Positions 36,976-45,926 of a DNA stretch of 64,000 nucleotides are shown here, piece by piece. This DNA is from Phaeobacter sp. J2-8. Its GTDB lineage: Bacteria; Pseudomonadota; Alphaproteobacteria; Rhodobacterales; Rhodobacteraceae. Every line of letters starts with the position of its first letter. Positions within the stretch are counted from its first letter, which is position 1. Position numbers and translations under genes: made by a program. The DNA is taken from the NCBI RefSeq assembly GCF_022867865.1, contig NZ_JALIEC010000004.1:310001-374000 (forward strand), in the 5' to 3' direction. Under the pieces are notes generated by a model. It was not told where the DNA came from. It saw nothing but the letters and a program-made list of their open reading frames with translations, and did not search any database.

Positions 36976-37932
36976 TCAGTCTTCCGACCGCGTTTTAAGC
37001 CAGCGGTCGTAAAGGTCTTGTATCAGGGTGTCCGCTTCGGCGTTGATCCAGTTGGAAAAACCGGGCGCGTCGGCGGCAGGAATGGTGACGGTCACGCCGC
37101 TTTCGGTGCGCTTGACCTTGGCCAGGGGGATGCCATTGGCGCTGGTGATCTTGCGCGCCGGTGGGGCAGGGGGCCTGGCCGCTTTGGGGGGCGGTGCGCC
37201 GGTGGCCCAGGCAAGCACCTGTTCGAAACGCGCATCCGATGTCGGCACTGGGACCAGCGCGGGCAACCGGGCCTCGACCCGGTCACGCATTTCGGGGGCG
37301 TCCATTGCGGCCACGAGTTTCATCCAGCGTTCCCGCCCGATCCCAGGGGCCGAGCCGATGTGCACCAGAAAATCGACGGAAAAGGCGCGGCCGACCTTGA
37401 GCATGCGGCTGACCATTGGCAGATCCATCGACAGGGCCGCCGCAATGGTTTGGCGGTCATAGTCCAACGCATCAAGCTGGGCGGCGAAACTGGCCTTTTC
37501 GATAAAGGACAGATCCTGACGGGCGGTGTTTTCCTGACCCTGTGCCAGCACAAGGGCGTGATCGTCCAACTGGCGGACCATCGCCTTGACCGGGAGGCCA
37601 AGGTCACGCAGGGCAAGCACCCGGCGGCGGCCATAAACGATGTCATATTGGCCGGGCGCGCCATCACGCGGGCGCACCAGCACCGGCACCTGTTGGCCAT
37701 AGATGCGCAGCGATTCCTTTAACGCTTCGTCGGCCTGGGTGTCATTGCCAAGTCGATCCACCACACCCGCCTGATGAATGTGGTGGGGATCAATGTCCTG
37801 AACCGCGTTTTCCTGAAGTTTCGAAAGCGAGCTTTGCAGCGCGCCAACTGCCCCGCGCGGGGCAAGGCCACCGCCGCTGTTGCGGCGCTGTGATGGGGTG
37901 TTGTCAGTCGTCAGGATACCCTTGCGTGCCAT
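36976..37932 (-). CDS. repB: RepB partition protein of the repABC operon
   Basis: RepB is the centromere-binding ParB member of repABC plasmids. Motifs are HIHQAGVVDRLGND, VLVRPRDGAPGQYDIVYGRR, VLALRDLGLPVKAMVRQL, AQGQENTARQDLSFIEKASFA (split here for length) and AAALSMDLPMVSRMLKVG (helix-turn-helix). The start at 37932 overlaps the repA stop (TGATG) and removes a five-residue extension. It should bind the two palindromes near repC. Confidence 0.93.
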   Translation of the reverse strand: MARKGILTTDNTPSQRRNSGGGLAPRGAVGALQSSLSKLQENAVQDIDPHHIHQAGVVDRLGNDTQADEALKESLRIYGQQVPVLVRPRDGAPGQYDIVYGRRRVLALRDLGLPVKAMVRQLDDHALVLAQGQENTARQDLSFIEKASFAAQLDALDYDRQTIAAALSMDLPMVSRMLKVGRAFSVDFLVHIGSAPGIGRERWMKLVAAMDAPEMRDRVEARLPALVPVPTSDARFEQVLAWATGAPPPKAARPPAPPARKITSANGIPLAKVKRTESGVTVTIPAADAPGFSNWINAEADTLIQDLYDRWLKTRSED

Positions 37933-39116
37933 CAACCCCGTCCCCATGCCTGTTGCATCAGACTTTCGATTTCGTCGTTGACCGCGTTCAGAGATTCGAC
38001 CGCACGGTCATAGGTTGACCGGTGAAATGCGTTTCGCTCGACCTCATAAACGGTTTGCTGGGTCAGCCCGGCATCAGAAATCGCTGTGGATTTCAGCATG
38101 GACGCGACCATGACCTCTTTGTCGAAAAGCTGGCGCAGGAAGGCCACAACCTGTTGCTGGGGGCCATCCGACGGCTCGTATCGGTTGATGAGAAACCGCA
38201 GGAAATCGAATTCCATGCGGGCGCCGGCATTGGACACCACATCAAGGAGGTCCGCGCTCATTTGAAGGAATTGCGACATGGAGGCCACGTCGAGCATATT
38301 GGGCACAACCGTGATCAGAACCCCGGTCGACGCACAAAGGGCCGACATGGTGAGATAGCCAAGTTGGGGGGGGCAGTCGAAAATGATCACGTCATAATCG
38401 GCCTCGACCTCCTGTAGGGCGGTGGCCATGCGGGCAAAAAACGGCGGTTGCAGGTTGTTGCGCAGCGCTGTCGGGGTTTCGTGTTCGAATTCCTGAAGGA
38501 TCAGCCCCCCAGGCGCGAGGTCGAGACCTGTAAAAAACGTCTTCTGGATGATCGACGAGAAGGGCAGGGGGTCTTCGTAGCGGATGGCATCGTAGATCGA
38601 CCCGGAATGCAGAAAATCAACCTCTGGCTGATAGCCGAACAACGTGGTCAGCGAAGCCTGAGGGTCGATGTCGACCGCCAAAACGCGATAGCCCTTGAGG
38701 GCAAAGCGTTGCGCGGCATGGATGGCGCTTGTGGTTTTGCCAGAGCCGCCTTTGAAGTTCAGGAACGACAGCACCTGAACCTTGTCACCGGGACGACGCC
38801 CGCGCAGATAGGTGCCTTGGGTCTTGGCCGTATCGTCCAAAACCGCACGGATGCCGTTCAGATCGGCCATGGAATAATGCCGCCGCCCGCCAGATGTAGT
38901 GTGTACATCCGCAATCCGCCCGTCAAAGTGCAACTTGCGCAGGAAACTGGTCGATATGCCCAGAAGTTCCGCGGCTTCGCCCGCACTGAACAACCGCAAT
39001 TCTTTGCGCGCATCGGGTGCGAAGCTTTTGAGCATATGATGCTCTAATGCCGCCGCCAAATTTTCCGCATTCTCGCGAATACGGGAATTGATATGGATCT
39101 GTTGTGATCCGATCAT
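37932..39116 (-). CDS. repA: RepA partition ATPase of the repABC operon
   Basis: RepA is the ParA ATPase and autorepressor of repABC plasmids. The 394-residue protein has an N-terminal MerR-like DNA-binding region (SAGEAAELLGISTSFLRKLH), the Walker A motif LNFKGGSGKTTSAIHAAQ near residue 125, RVLAVDIDPQASLTTLFGYQ and DVIIFDCPPQLGYLTMSAL. Spacing and length are standard for alphaproteobacterial RepA. It is the first gene of the operon; an inverted repeat upstream may be its operator. Confidence 0.95.
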   Translation of the reverse strand: MIGSQQIHINSRIRENAENLAAALEHHMLKSFAPDARKELRLFSAGEAAELLGISTSFLRKLHFDGRIADVHTTSGGRRHYSMADLNGIRAVLDDTAKTQGTYLRGRRPGDKVQVLSFLNFKGGSGKTTSAIHAAQRFALKGYRVLAVDIDPQASLTTLFGYQPEVDFLHSGSIYDAIRYEDPLPFSSIIQKTFFTGLDLAPGGLILQEFEHETPTALRNNLQPPFFARMATALQEVEADYDVIIFDCPPQLGYLTMSALCASTGVLITVVPNMLDVASMSQFLQMSADLLDVVSNAGARMEFDFLRFLINRYEPSDGPQQQVVAFLRQLFDKEVMVASMLKSTAISDAGLTQQTVYEVERNAFHRSTYDRAVESLNAVNDEIESLMQQAWGRG

Positions 39117-39135
39117 CTGCTTTGCCTCGCTCGGT

Positions 39136-39169
39136 AACGGTATTTTCCGCCATCGCGTTATTTACCGTT
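39136..39169. promoter_or_regulatory. Inverted repeat upstream of repA, possible operator
   Basis: AACGGTA at 39136-39142 and TACCGTT at 39163-39169 are exact inverted arms 20 bases apart, lying 20-53 bases before the repA start, where RepA/RepB autoregulation is expected. Confidence 0.45.
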
Positions 39170-39357
39170 TCTTTAAGCAAGTGCAGGGGCCGTTGGCAAG
39201 AAAATCTTGCAAAGCGACGGAAATTGGTTGGGAGGGCATATTCTGTGGATGTTGAAGCGGGATCTGAAGGTTCGACTGTAAGTAATTGAAGTAATTCGAA
39301 AATATCCGGGGTTGTGGCGGCGATTTGGTGGGAAGGCACCGAGGCGGGGCAGGGGGG

Positions 39358-42189
39358 TTATGCTGCGGCTTGTGGTGATTGATCGCGGACATAAGATGCG
39401 AATGCGCCGTTGCGCGCGATCAGTGCATCATATGTGCCGCTTTCCGCGATGCTGCCATCCTGAAGAAACAGGATAAGATCGGCATTGCGCACAGTGCTGA
39501 GACGGTGGGCGACGACAATGCGGGTGGCGCCCAGGGCCTCGATATTCGCCGAGACCTTGGCCTGAAGCTGGTTGTCCAGGGCGCTGGTGGCTTCGTCCAG
39601 CAACAGGATCTTGGGATGGCCAAGGATGGCGCGGGCCAGCAGAATGCGCTGAACCTGACCGCCGGAAAAGGCGGTGTCGCCTTCGGTCACGACGGTTTGC
39701 AGCCCCATCGGCATGTCACGGATTTCATCGGCGATGCCGGCGGCCTCCGCCGCCTTCCAGACCGCGCGTTCGTCGGCCTTGTGTGCCCCGATGATGTTTT
39801 CGAACAAGGTGCCGGCAAACAGACGGCCATTCTGGCGCACGAAACCGATCTGGCGGCGCACCTGTGCAAGATCCAGCCCGCCAAGATCCTTGTCATCAAA
39901 CAGCACCGCGCCGTTATCGGGACGATCAAAGCCGACCATCAGGCTGAGCAGGGTGGATTTACCGCTCCCAGAGGGGCCAACAAGGGCCACGAAAGAGCCG
40001 GGATTGACCCGAAACGACACCGACCGCAGGATTTGGCGCTGATCGTCATGTTGAAAGGTCAGGTTGGAAATCTCGACCGCGCCGCTCAGATCGCCGGGAT
40101 CTTTGGTGTGCGGAGGGGTTTCGGGGGCATTGTCCAACAAGGGTTTGGCCCGTTTCAGCTGGGGGCGGACCATCACCAACTGATTGGCACTGCGGGCCAG
40201 CATGACGGCCGCCATCAAGAAGCCCTGAAACGTGGTGACGAAGATAATGAATCCGCCGGTGGACAGCCCCGTGTCCGGCCCCAGTGAAAAGCCGATGATG
40301 GCAAAGACCGCCGCCACTGCAAAAATCTGAAATCCCGACAGGAATGCCTCGAACATATTGCCGATCTGCCGGGTGCGGAACGACCGCGCCCGCATTTCGG
40401 CGGAACTGCCGGCCCAACGGGCAAAGGCGCGGCGTTCCGCGCCGGCGGCCCGCAGGCTGGCGATGTTGGAAATCATTTCCTGGGTGAAAGAGATCACATT
40501 GGCGTTCATCTTTTCGCCTTCGTAGATCGCGCGTTCCTGACGAAACCCGGTCAGAATGCCCGCCGTCACCGCAAGGACAAGCATGCCAAAGGCCACCGCG
40601 CCGGCAATCGGGCTGTACCACAGCAAAAGCGCAATGCCCGCCAGCCCGGATGCGCCGGAAATGACGAAATCCAGAACCGCCCCCATGATGGAACGGCGAA
40701 TGCCGTCCACCGCCGCGACCCGAAGGGCAAGATCCGGCGCGCTCATCGAGCGGGTGAGGGCCACGGGCAGGCGCATCATCCGGTCCATCATCCCGCCGTT
40801 CAGCCGTTCGGCCACGCGCCCATCCATCCGCAACCGCAACAAACCCGAAGCCGATGTCATCAAGGTCGCAGCGATCTGGGCGACGACAAGGCCGATGCCG
40901 ATCAGAATGGCCGGGCCTTGCGCGCCCGTCGGAATATAGGTGGAGACCAGAACACCGGTGGCCAGCGGCACCAACAGCGCCAGCAGTGCCGCCGCAAAAG
41001 AGGCGACGATCAGCGTGCCAAGGTCAATTTTGCTCATGGCAAAGGCGGTGATCATCACATCGCGCACCGACAGCGGGCGGTTGGCCAGCGGCAGCGCAAC
41101 GATCCGGGCCTCGGGCAAGAGCGTTTGGGCCAGCCGCGCGGTGATCCGACGTGGGCGCGCGCCCCTGATAAACAGGCGATAGCGGCCCAGAGCATCGGTT
41201 TTGACAACACCGGGACGGCCGTCTTCGCGGCGGGTGACAACCATCGGCCCTGTGTCCCGGTGCCACCAGTTTTCTGCGAGGGAAATCGTGCGAATGCGCG
41301 CATCATGAAGTTCGCAGAACCGGTCAAAGTCGTCGAGATCGCGTTTGATCACCTGGGGATCGGGTTTTTCCCCGGCCAGACTTTGCCAGACAAAGCCGAA
41401 ATCGCTGGCCTGCGGGGGCAGGCTGATGTTGTCGGTCAGAATGCGTTGGAACCGTTCGACACCGCCAGAGAGATCTGCGGCGACCTTGTCTTCGCGGCGG
41501 GCGATCCTGTCGGCTTCTGTTTTGTCCTGACGGGCGACAAACCGGGTCACGGTGTCCAGCACCAACGAGGTAAACGCCTGGGGCACCTGAACCCAGGCAA
41601 AGCCGCCCATCGGTGATTTGGCCAGCACATCCGCCGTGGTCATGGCGGTCAGCGTTTGGTCCGCATCTATTGAAATCCATGTGCGATGGGTCAACGGCAG
41701 GAAACCGCGCCCCTCCAGCGGGCGCATGTCCATATAATCGACACCGCGCAGCGCATGGGTGGCGATCCACACCATGCCGTGGGCCGCGGTCAGCGACAGG
41801 TCGGGTTCGGTGCTGAGTTCGGCTCCCGCATGCAGCGGGGCCATGGCCGGGCGTTGATGGGCCAACCGTGCAAGGCCGGTCGACAGCGCCTCGCACCAGG
41901 TTTCGACGGCCCCGATCCAATCCTGCGACCGCACGGCTTCGGCCAGCATGATTTTGCGCAGGACTGTTTGGTCGCGTGCGACAAGGACGATTTGCCCGAA
42001 TTGCGTGGCGGGGGCCACCACAAGCGATCCGGCAGTGATGTCGTGCAAGAAGATGCGCCGCCCGCCGACCACCGCGTAGACGTCACAATGTCCGCTTTCC
42101 AGAATGGCCGCGTTTTTTTCGCCGCGCGGTTGGTATTGGTCGCCGGTGTGAAGAACGGTAAGCCCGGTTTGTTTGACCGTCTGGTTCAT
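39358..42189 (-). CDS. NHLM-type bacteriocin-system ABC transporter, ATP-binding/permease subunit 2
   Basis: This is the second ABC half-transporter of NHLM-type export systems. The first 380 residues form the family's own N-terminal region (ESGHCDVYAVVGGRRIFLHD resembles a cyclic-nucleotide-binding-like fold). A six-helix membrane domain follows from about 390, then the nucleotide-binding domain with GPSGSGKSTL (Walker A), FSGGQVQRILLARAILG (signature) and ILLLDEATSALD (Walker B). There is no C39 peptidase at its N-terminus. Its ATG comes one base after the stop of the peptidase-containing partner, so they are co-translated and probably form a heterodimer. Confidence 0.92.
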   Translation of the reverse strand: MNQTVKQTGLTVLHTGDQYQPRGEKNAAILESGHCDVYAVVGGRRIFLHDITAGSLVVAPATQFGQIVLVARDQTVLRKIMLAEAVRSQDWIGAVETWCEALSTGLARLAHQRPAMAPLHAGAELSTEPDLSLTAAHGMVWIATHALRGVDYMDMRPLEGRGFLPLTHRTWISIDADQTLTAMTTADVLAKSPMGGFAWVQVPQAFTSLVLDTVTRFVARQDKTEADRIARREDKVAADLSGGVERFQRILTDNISLPPQASDFGFVWQSLAGEKPDPQVIKRDLDDFDRFCELHDARIRTISLAENWWHRDTGPMVVTRREDGRPGVVKTDALGRYRLFIRGARPRRITARLAQTLLPEARIVALPLANRPLSVRDVMITAFAMSKIDLGTLIVASFAAALLALLVPLATGVLVSTYIPTGAQGPAILIGIGLVVAQIAATLMTSASGLLRLRMDGRVAERLNGGMMDRMMRLPVALTRSMSAPDLALRVAAVDGIRRSIMGAVLDFVISGASGLAGIALLLWYSPIAGAVAFGMLVLAVTAGILTGFRQERAIYEGEKMNANVISFTQEMISNIASLRAAGAERRAFARWAGSSAEMRARSFRTRQIGNMFEAFLSGFQIFAVAAVFAIIGFSLGPDTGLSTGGFIIFVTTFQGFLMAAVMLARSANQLVMVRPQLKRAKPLLDNAPETPPHTKDPGDLSGAVEISNLTFQHDDQRQILRSVSFRVNPGSFVALVGPSGSGKSTLLSLMVGFDRPDNGAVLFDDKDLGGLDLAQVRRQIGFVRQNGRLFAGTLFENIIGAHKADERAVWKAAEAAGIADEIRDMPMGLQTVVTEGDTAFSGGQVQRILLARAILGHPKILLLDEATSALDNQLQAKVSANIEALGATRIVVAHRLSTVRNADLILFLQDGSIAESGTYDALIARNGAFASYVRDQSPQAAA

Positions 42190-42190
42190 C

Positions 42191-44464
42191 TCAGCTTCCT
42201 ACCATTTTTGAATACATGCCACCCCGGCGCAGCAATGTGCGGTGATTGCCGCTTTCGACGATGCGGCCCGCCTCCATCACATGGATGACGTCACAGCTGG
42301 CGATGCTGCCCAAACGGTGCGAGATTATGACCGTTGCACAGCCACGGCGGCGCAGGGCGTCCAGCACCCGAAGTTCGGTGGTCGGGTCCAGCGCGCTGGT
42401 GGCTTCGTCGAGCACCAGAATGCGGGGGTTTCCGACCAAGGCGCGTGCAATTCCAAGACGTTGACGTTCCCCACCGCTCATATTGCCGCCATTTTCCGAC
42501 AGCCGGGCCAGATAGCCGCCGGCGCGGGCGGTGATTACATCGTGGATACAGGCGTCCTGAGCGGCGGCGATCACCTGTTCTTCGGGCATGGTGTCGTCCC
42601 AAAGCGTGATATTGTCCTGAACCGTGTCGCCGAACAGATCGACGGTTTGGCCGACATAGGCCACCTGGCCATGGGTACGGGCGGTGCCGTCGGCGTCAAG
42701 CGGTTGGCCATAGATGTCGATGTGGCCGCTTTCGGGGGTGGCAAGACCGACCAGCACCCGCCCGAGGCTGGATTTCCCGCTGCCGCTGCCGCCGACAAGG
42801 GCGATGCGTTGGCTTTCGCCCAGCGACAGGGACACGTCCTGAACCGCGGCTACGCTGCCGGCCTCGTAGCGAAAGGTGATATTGCACGCCCGCAGTGGCA
42901 ACAGGGGGCCATCGGCGGGCTTGGGCGTGGTATGTGCAGCGTCCTTCAGGGATTGCGGCAGGTCTGATGCGGGCGCAACCGGGGACTTGGCCGTTGCAGC
43001 GGGCGTATCCACAGATGTGTTCGACGGTGCGGGTGCCGCCGCCCCGTTGTGGTTCATCGCATCCGCCAAACGTTCGGTGATGCCGCGCACCGATTGCAAT
43101 TGTGCGCCGGCATCGACCAGCCCGACCACCGGGCTGGAAAAGCTGGACATCAGGGCGCGGGCCGAGATCAGAAGACCGATGGACAAGGCGCCCTCCATGA
43201 TCCGCAGGCCACCCACCACCAGCACGCCAATCCCGGCAAGCGCCAAAATCAGGGCCGCTGCTTCGCTGACCCAGAGGTTGGCCCGGCCGGTTGTCTGTTC
43301 GCCGACCAACACGCGGGCCTGTGCGGCCTGCCAGCGTTTGTGAAACAGGCCCTCGCTGCCGGCGGCGCGGAAATCGTCGCGCATCGACAACCCCTGAAGC
43401 GTGAGACCCTGAAGGCGGGAGTTATCGTTTTGCGCCCGGCGGTTGGCATCCTGCAACAGCCGCGACGCCACGAAAAGCAACACAACCGCCAGCACCGCGC
43501 CACCAAAGACGATCGAGGCCAGCATTGGATCAATCAGCAACAGCGCCACGCCATAGCCGATGATCGGCACAATCCCGACCAGAGCGACGGCCAGACCGCT
43601 GGACACCACGCTGGACATTTGTTCGGCTTGGGTGATCCGGTTGGTGATGTCGCCGGAATATCGCTGGGCAAAGAAATCCAGCGGCAAACGCATCACCGTC
43701 CACAAATACCGCAGCGACATGGATGCCGACAGCGAGGTTTCCATACGGGCCAGCACGTTCTTTTGCGCATAGGTCAAAAGCGCCGTCAAACACCCCGCTG
43801 CGATCAATCCGATCAGTAGCGGCATGAGCCAGCGGCTTTCGCCGCCAATCAGGATGTCGTCGGTAAAGATGCGATAGCTGCCCATCACGGCCAGCCCCGG
43901 CACCAAAAGCGCGATCCCGGCGATGATGGCATAGATCAGGCCGATCCGGGCCTCGCCCAGGGTGCGCAGGACGATGCCGGCCAAGCTGGGCCGATGTCCG
44001 CCGGGGCGAAAGTCAGGACCGGGGCGCAGACGAAGGGCGACACCGGTAAAGCAGCGGTCGAATTCCGCAAGGGTTACACGGCGCGGCCCGGTGGCGGGAT
44101 CGTTGATCCATGCGCCAGAGCGGGTGATCCGTTCCAGCACTACAAAGTGGTTGAAATTCCAAAACAAAATCATCGGCAGATCGGCGCTTGGCAGGTCTTC
44201 GATGTCCTGTTTCAATCCCTGCGCTTCCAATCCATAGGACCGGGCCGCCGTCAGGATATTGGCGGAATTGGTGCCGTCGCGGTTGACCTGACAGCGATCG
44301 CGCAGTTCCTCCAGGCTGACCCAAAGCCCGAAACGGCCCAGCACCATCGCCAGACAGGCCGCGCCGCATTCGGCGGATTCCTGTTGCATGACGGTGGGCA
44401 CGCGCGCGCGGGGCGCATGGCGTGGCAGATCGGTGGTGAAGTCGGCAATCGCTGCGGTGCTCAT
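42191..44464 (-). CDS. NHLM-type ABC exporter with N-terminal C39 peptidase
   Basis: The C39 peptidase domain (1-140) removes double-glycine leaders during export. The catalytic triad is visible: Cys33 in QQESAECGAACLAMVLGRFG, His106 in FWNFNHFVVLERI and Asp122 in WINDPATGPR. A membrane domain follows (about 165-450), then an unusual Pro/Ala-rich linker and the ATPase domain with GGSGSGKSSLG, MSGGERQRLGIARAL and ILVLDEATSALD. The start overlaps the HlyD-like gene's stop by four bases. Its expected substrate is the large leader-bearing protein encoded upstream. Confidence 0.95.
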   Translation of the reverse strand: MSTAAIADFTTDLPRHAPRARVPTVMQQESAECGAACLAMVLGRFGLWVSLEELRDRCQVNRDGTNSANILTAARSYGLEAQGLKQDIEDLPSADLPMILFWNFNHFVVLERITRSGAWINDPATGPRRVTLAEFDRCFTGVALRLRPGPDFRPGGHRPSLAGIVLRTLGEARIGLIYAIIAGIALLVPGLAVMGSYRIFTDDILIGGESRWLMPLLIGLIAAGCLTALLTYAQKNVLARMETSLSASMSLRYLWTVMRLPLDFFAQRYSGDITNRITQAEQMSSVVSSGLAVALVGIVPIIGYGVALLLIDPMLASIVFGGAVLAVVLLFVASRLLQDANRRAQNDNSRLQGLTLQGLSMRDDFRAAGSEGLFHKRWQAAQARVLVGEQTTGRANLWVSEAAALILALAGIGVLVVGGLRIMEGALSIGLLISARALMSSFSSPVVGLVDAGAQLQSVRGITERLADAMNHNGAAAPAPSNTSVDTPAATAKSPVAPASDLPQSLKDAAHTTPKPADGPLLPLRACNITFRYEAGSVAAVQDVSLSLGESQRIALVGGSGSGKSSLGRVLVGLATPESGHIDIYGQPLDADGTARTHGQVAYVGQTVDLFGDTVQDNITLWDDTMPEEQVIAAAQDACIHDVITARAGGYLARLSENGGNMSGGERQRLGIARALVGNPRILVLDEATSALDPTTELRVLDALRRRGCATVIISHRLGSIASCDVIHVMEAGRIVESGNHRTLLRRGGMYSKMVGS

Positions 44465-45777
44465 GATGTGAAATCACCGAACAGACGGCGCAAGGCCGGC
44501 ATGACCAAGGCAATCAGGCGCTGTTCCTTGGTTATGATTTCGGCGCGCGCCATGCTTCCCGGACCGATGGATTGGTCCGGCCCTTCGGAGGAGGACCATT
44601 TATAGCCCGACACCGTATCGGGCGAGATCGTCAGTTCCGCGGTGGCGGCAAAAGGCGCGCCATTGGCCGACAGATCCTGCACCAGTTGTTTGTTCTTGAG
44701 ATTGCGCATCATGCCCTCTTCGGTCGAGGCCACGGTGGCGACATCGGTGATTTCCCCAAGGATGAAACCGTATTCTTCGCGCTTCACGGTTGAGGGCACG
44801 ATTTGAACCGGCATGCCGGGGCGCACCTTTTTGCCTTCGGACGAGGAAATATAGAGCGTGGCGACCAGCGGTATGTTGGTTTGGCCGTCGGCCACCTCGG
44901 ATTGGGACACGCCGGGCAGGATCGACAACACCGATGTGCCCGGATCGACCAATTCGCCGACGTTCAATTTCTGCTCGACCACCATGCCGTCATAGGCGCT
45001 TTCGAGATAGGCCAAACGCTGGCGGCGTTCGCGCAGCGCCGAGACCTCGCGCCGGGCCTCTTCGATTGCGACCTCAAGCGACAGGATTTCGCGTTCCTGT
45101 TCGATCTGGCGGGTGTTGCTTTCATAGCCAAGCGAGGCCAGCGCGTTGGAATCCCGCAACAAGGCTTCTTTGGCTTCGTTCAGCCGGACCCGCGCATCCA
45201 TCAGCGCCATTTTTGAGGTCAGCCCCTTGGCCGACAGGTTTTCATAGCCCTCAAGATTGCTTTGCAACCACACGACGTGCTGTTCGTCATATTCGACCAT
45301 GCTTTCAAGTTCGGCGCGGCGTTGGGCGGTCATGCTGTCGTAATCGGTGCGGGTGCGGTTGTGGAACCCCACGATCCGTTTGTGGCGGTTGCGCAGATTG
45401 GCCATTTTGGCCTGGGCCTGTTCCAGTTGTTGGGTCAGATCGGGTTGTTCGATCTGTGCAACCTTTTGACCGCGCATGACAAAATCGCCGGGCGCGACAA
45501 ACACCATACCCACACGGCCTGCTGTGGCCGCTTCGATGTCTTTCAAACCTTGTGCGGTGATCAGAATGCCCTGGGCCGCGACCTTGGACGGGACCGGGAG
45601 ATGCAGGCTCAGCCCTATTCCGGCCACTGCCACCGCCACCGCCGCCGCGAGCATGATCCATTGCGGGGCCTTGACCACATGCACGCCAAGATCGACATTT
45701 TCAATCGCACTGCCACCGGCCTTGTCCAGGGCTGACTTTCGAAAGAGACCGGCGGTCGAGTTATTTGATGCGTTCAT
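44461..45777 (-). CDS. HlyD-family adaptor of the NHLM-type exporter
   Basis: Membrane fusion proteins connect the inner-membrane ABC exporter to an outer-membrane channel. This 438-residue protein has a cytoplasmic N-terminus, one membrane helix (PQWIMLAAAVAVAVAGIGLS), a lipoyl-like half motif (GRVGMVFVAPGDFVMRGQKV), a long coiled-coil hairpin (about 110-270) and the second half motif (AYDGMVVEQKLNVGELVDPG). The layout is that of NHLM-type secretion adaptors. No TolC-like gene is present in the window, so a chromosomal one would be needed. Confidence 0.93.
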   Translation of the reverse strand: MNASNNSTAGLFRKSALDKAGGSAIENVDLGVHVVKAPQWIMLAAAVAVAVAGIGLSLHLPVPSKVAAQGILITAQGLKDIEAATAGRVGMVFVAPGDFVMRGQKVAQIEQPDLTQQLEQAQAKMANLRNRHKRIVGFHNRTRTDYDSMTAQRRAELESMVEYDEQHVVWLQSNLEGYENLSAKGLTSKMALMDARVRLNEAKEALLRDSNALASLGYESNTRQIEQEREILSLEVAIEEARREVSALRERRQRLAYLESAYDGMVVEQKLNVGELVDPGTSVLSILPGVSQSEVADGQTNIPLVATLYISSSEGKKVRPGMPVQIVPSTVKREEYGFILGEITDVATVASTEEGMMRNLKNKQLVQDLSANGAPFAATAELTISPDTVSGYKWSSSEGPDQSIGPGSMARAEIITKEQRLIALVMPALRRLFGDFTS

Positions 45778-45926
45778 GGCCTGGGGTTCCGATTGGTTTC
45801 GCGCTGGGAAACAATCTTGCCTGAGATTGTGGATTAATCAGGGCAAGCCTTGGGCGGTTTAATGCAAACGGCGACCCAGCGGGGCCGCCGTAAACAAGAG
45901 TTTGGGGGGATTTAGCCCGCTGCGTA

